From JAABYT01 sp041581935 (GTDB taxonomy: Bacteria; Pseudomonadota; Gammaproteobacteria; HK1), in NCBI GenBank assembly GCA_041581935.1, contig JBFICP010000095.1, positions 1 to 11,252 on the forward strand: a stretch of DNA of 11,252 nt, in the 5' to 3' direction. Position 1 is the first letter of the stretch. Each line of letters begins with the position of its first letter. Positions 8,955 through 11,252 of this stretch are shown piece by piece. The translations under genes were made by a program, and so were the position numbers. Under the pieces are notes generated by a model, which saw only the letters and a program-made list of their open reading frames with translations, made no database searches and was not told the origin of the DNA.

Positions 8955-10010
8955 GTGAAAACTCGAGCGATAAAGGTCCGCTTTGCACGCACCAAGAGCG
9001 TGCTGACCAAGGCTGCCATTGTCAATCTTCTTCCGTCACAGCTCCTTGATGACACGCTGCCGATCGAGCAGGTCCGCAATCTGTTCGCGCGATTCGTAGA
9101 TCAAGTCGAGATCGAGAATCACAATTTCTGTAATCGAATCTGCTGGTTCTGTCCCAACAGCTTCATTGATCGTCGAAGCGAATTACGACGAATGAACGAT
9201 CGCGTATTCGATAAAATTGTCGGGGCATTGCGCGATATCGACTACGACGGACACCTCACATGGTCCCGCTATCATGAGGCGCTCGCCGATAACTCCATAT
9301 TTGACCGAATATCCGTTGCCCGGCAGGCATTGCCGCGAGCGAAGCTCGTGGTGATAAGCAACGGTGACTACATGGATCGGTCGACCCTACCGCGGCTCGA
9401 GGATGTCGGCGTCGATCGACTGATTCTTGATCTTTACCTTCCCGACGGAAAGGAGCGCGAAGCCGATGCGATGGCCAAAGGGTTGCGGCAGTTTCGTGGC
9501 CGCACCGGCCTGGATTTGGTGCAAGAAAGCGAAACGGACTTCAGAATTAAAGGAACCCGATTAAAGGCTACGTTGGAAATTCCTTGTTTCAGCAAAAATG
9601 AAGTCTCAACTCGGGGCGGTCTCGTCCAGGTCCCCAAGCTCGAAACCTATCGGCGAAGATCCGTCTGTTTGGCGCCGGTCCGACATGTTGTCATCGACTA
9701 CAATGGTCGCGGCATGATTTGTTGCCAGACCCGCTCCGACGCCACCGCGCACAAAAACGCAATTATCGGAGATATGAATCAGCCGGGATACGGATTGTTT
9801 GAACTTTATCGTGATCTTGGCGCTGCGCGTCGTGCGCTTTTGTCGGGTGGTGAAAAAAGCGGCGTTTGCCGCAGCTGCGACGTGCGCGACGACGGGCCCG
9901 ACAGGCTCGCGCGTCGCGAATGGATAGCACGAGCCGCCGATGCGATTCCGGGCGCGTCGAGACTGATGGAGCGCATGTGGCAGCGATCCATACGTAGACG
10001 CCTCGTCTAG
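8955..10010 (+). CDS. Radical SAM protein with reduced SPASM-like C-terminus
   Basis: This 351-residue enzyme carries the radical SAM [4Fe-4S] motif CNRICWFC (C59, C63, C66; CX3CX2C), within an ENHNFCN context typical of radical SAM/SPASM proteins. The barrel continues with TWSRYHEALAD (102-112) and VISNGDYMD (133-141), matching the usual positions of the family's E-P-L and N-G-D elements. After about residue 235 come C238, G251-x4-C256 (plus C257) and C305-x2-C308, with an IGDM segment (271-274) between them. This resembles the first half of a SPASM/twitch domain and could hold one auxiliary iron-sulfur cluster rather than two. Such enzymes modify peptides or proteins or, in some cases, sugars and lipids. 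No substrate peptide gene is visible next to it. The only usual start before the conserved region that respects the upstream in-frame TAG (8910-8912) is GTG at 8955, although GTG at 9000 is possible. Parts of the gene are markedly AT-rich compared with the acylase gene. Confidence 0.9.
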   Translation: MKTRAIKVRFARTKSVLTKAAIVNLLPSQLLDDTLPIEQVRNLFARFVDQVEIENHNFCNRICWFCPNSFIDRRSELRRMNDRVFDKIVGALRDIDYDGHLTWSRYHEALADNSIFDRISVARQALPRAKLVVISNGDYMDRSTLPRLEDVGVDRLILDLYLPDGKEREADAMAKGLRQFRGRTGLDLVQESETDFRIKGTRLKATLEIPCFSKNEVSTRGGLVQVPKLETYRRRSVCLAPVRHVVIDYNGRGMICCQTRSDATAHKNAIIGDMNQPGYGLFELYRDLGAARRALLSGGEKSGVCRSCDVRDDGPDRLARREWIARAADAIPGASRLMERMWQRSIRRRLV

Positions 10011-10202
10011 ACTGCATCTCTTGCCGACTTCCCGCGCCAGTGGCCCCACGGCATGTGCTTTACGGTTGCTTTTCGTCGCTGGCTCGGTCGCGGCGATCGA
10101 CATCGCGTCGGCTTGACCAGCACATCCCGCGTTCGCGCATGCCGGCCAGAGCGGACCTTCGATCCTTCTCGCCTCGCGAAGCAGATTGTCGAGAAGCGCC
10201 GG
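10011..10202. other. Convergent intergenic region with an imperfect terminator-like inverted repeat
   Basis: This 192-base gap separates the converging radical SAM and flippase-like genes. The clearest structure is an inverted repeat, CTTCTCG at 10165-10171 with CGAGAAG at 10190-10196, around an 18-base loop that contains TCGCGA. No T-run follows on either strand, so it is not a convincing intrinsic terminator. Short Arg-rich open frames exist here but show no sign of coding. No RNA gene or repeat was seen. Confidence 0.35.
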
Positions 10203-11159
10203 CTACGCCCGCAATCGCGCTGTGAGTGCAAACAGGGCACCGACGAGAGTAACTGGAAGCCAGTTTGCAGCCAGAAAAAACACGCTTCCTGCGAAAGCGC
10301 TCTCGCTCGATACGCCGAATGGTGGAAGCGTGAACACGAAAGCCGCCTGCAACGCGCCCACATAACCTGGGGCGCTGGGTAGCGTGACCGCGACCACCGT
10401 CGCGGTGAGCACGATCAGAGTGACGGCCACCCCGATGGATACGCTCATTGCCGCCATGGAAAGCCATACGCACATTCCCATCAGCGACCATTGAACCACC
10501 GAGTTGGCCAGCAGCGCCGCCAGCCTGCCCACAGAGCCCACCGACGAGAGCGCCTGCAGGACGTCCATGAGAAAGGTCTCGCCACGGGTGCGCATCGATG
10601 CCGGAAGCTTCGCCCCGAGCAGGTTCCAGAGACCGAAGACCCGTTCGGGAGCGGCGAGCATGACGTATATCACCGCGCCGAGCGCCACGGCGAATCCACC
10701 CACCAACCACGCGCCGAGACGAATCTCGCGCGGCGCGTCATCCACCCAGGGAACGGCCAGCAGGAAAAGCAGCAAGATAGCGATGACGTCGAGAATGCGT
10801 TCGAGCACCTGGGAAACCAGCACAGCGCTGATACGTTGCCGGTAGCGACGTGCAAACCAAACGCTGCGAACGATTTCACCGAGATGCGCCGGCAGCACAT
10901 TGTTGGCTGCGAAGCCGATCATCATTGCCGGAGCGACCTGGCGGATACGATAGCGGCCGAGTGGCTCGAGAATCATCGCCCAACGCCATGCCTTGGCTGC
11001 GAAGAACAGTGTGAGAATGACCAGGAACGGCGCCACGTAGTGATAGTCGGCGCCCGCCAGCACCTCGCCGAGCGCCTCCAGGTCGACATTCCAAAGGGAG
11101 TAGACGAGCAGCAGCGCTGTAACGGCGAGGATCAGCATCGCCTTTATCCAGCGCTTCAT
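10203..11159 (-). CDS. Flippase-like membrane protein (LPG_synthase_TM / UPF0104 family)
   Basis: This 318-residue protein belongs to the family of the membrane part of lysylphosphatidylglycerol synthase/flippase MprF. Stand-alone members are often found near glycosyltransferase genes and are suspected of moving or handling lipid-linked substrates. The N-terminus is basic then hydrophobic, with helix 1 at about residues 6-22. Family landmarks are KAWRW (56-60), GFAANNVLPAHLGEIVRSV (82-100, with E95 and R98), LERILD (119-124) and PSAPGYVGALQAA (261-273). About seven to eight helices are visible, ending in ANWLPVTLVGALFALTARLRA. There is no catalytic aminoacyl-transferase domain, so it is not a full MprF. 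The ATG overlaps a TGA of a possible upstream frame on the same strand (ATGA), and no Shine-Dalgarno sequence is evident, which fits translational coupling. It converges on the radical SAM gene and so needs its own promoter to the right of the window. Confidence 0.92.
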   Translation of the reverse strand: MKRWIKAMLILAVTALLLVYSLWNVDLEALGEVLAGADYHYVAPFLVILTLFFAAKAWRWAMILEPLGRYRIRQVAPAMMIGFAANNVLPAHLGEIVRSVWFARRYRQRISAVLVSQVLERILDVIAILLLFLLAVPWVDDAPREIRLGAWLVGGFAVALGAVIYVMLAAPERVFGLWNLLGAKLPASMRTRGETFLMDVLQALSSVGSVGRLAALLANSVVQWSLMGMCVWLSMAAMSVSIGVAVTLIVLTATVVAVTLPSAPGYVGALQAAFVFTLPPFGVSSESAFAGSVFFLAANWLPVTLVGALFALTARLRA

Positions 11160-11252
11160 GTGAATGCCTGGCGGGTGCCGGCGCGGCGCCCTGAAATTTG
11201 CCGTTCGCAGAGGCGGCGAACGTCGGCCTGTCTGCTTCCTCCGAGTGTGGTT
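11156..11252 (-). CDS. Possible C-terminal end of an upstream gene, unidentified
   Basis: On the - strand one frame is open from the right edge to a TGA at 11158-11156 that overlaps the flippase-like start as ATGA. It gives 31 residues, including LGGSRQADVRRLCERQ, with an amphipathic, Arg-rich character. The four-base overlap and the lack of any other ribosome-binding site for the downstream gene favour a real coupled gene. A frame this short can also stay open by chance in GC-rich DNA. No family is recognisable from this fragment. Confidence 0.4.
   Translation of the reverse strand, partial: TTLGGSRQADVRRLCERQISGRRAGTRQAFT

Noticed and set aside
10040..10382. Small + strand frames in and beyond the convergent gap, considered as precursor peptides for the radical SAM enzyme
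   Set aside because: They are Arg-rich, lack a ribosome-binding site and overlap the 3' end of the flippase-like gene in antisense. No leader-core pattern is visible.
11195..11220. Inverted repeat GTTCGC / GCGAAC near the right edge
   Set aside because: It is a six-base-pair stem inside a probable coding frame with no T-run, so nothing supports a terminator or attachment site.

Overview
The window is ordinary, densely coded bacterial chromosome with a GC content that looks to be around 60%. It carries eight well-supported protein genes: seven on the + strand, the first cut off by the left edge, and one on the - strand at the right end. A possible ninth gene end lies at the right edge. No rRNA, tRNA, CRISPR array, insertion sequence or phage gene was seen, and no gene-free stretch exceeds 192 bases. 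The mix of a GGDEF-EAL protein, a two-domain universal stress protein, a response regulator fused to a class III cyclase and a membrane-anchored penicillin-acylase-family enzyme suggests a Gram-negative proteobacterium, perhaps a gammaproteobacterium. This is inference from family habits; no marker gene fixes the taxon.

Left region (1-4203), signalling and stress. A GGDEF-EAL c-di-GMP enzyme keeps all recognisable motifs of both domains. An EamA/DMT-type transporter, a tandem UspA-type stress protein and a receiver-plus-nucleotide-cyclase protein follow. Gaps are 126, 86 and 79 bases, so operon membership is not certain. The cyclase has the key receiver residues and the metal-binding aspartates, but Gln replaces the usual adenine-selecting Lys. 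Its GTG start is overlapped by the stop of a ten-codon reading frame that has a better ribosome-binding site.

Middle region (4218-6605). A 795-residue penicillin-amidase-family Ntn hydrolase begins only 14 bases after the cyclase, so the two are probably co-transcribed. It has an N-terminal membrane anchor and an intact Gly-Ser self-cleavage site. Its substrate cannot be read from sequence.

Right region (6649-11252), envelope-type genes. A large multi-spanning GT-C-like membrane protein is followed by a radical SAM protein with a reduced SPASM-like C-terminus. Converging on them is an LPG_synthase_TM/UPF0104 flippase-like membrane protein. The three families fit building or decorating a lipid-linked or surface glycan, but no substrate is evident. 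The radical SAM gene contains stretches that are visibly AT-richer than the acylase gene.

Nothing here is a clear defence or mobile system. The features most worth a second look are the altered cyclase active site, the leader frame before the cyclase, the cyclase-acylase pairing and the GT-C/radical SAM/flippase neighbourhood.
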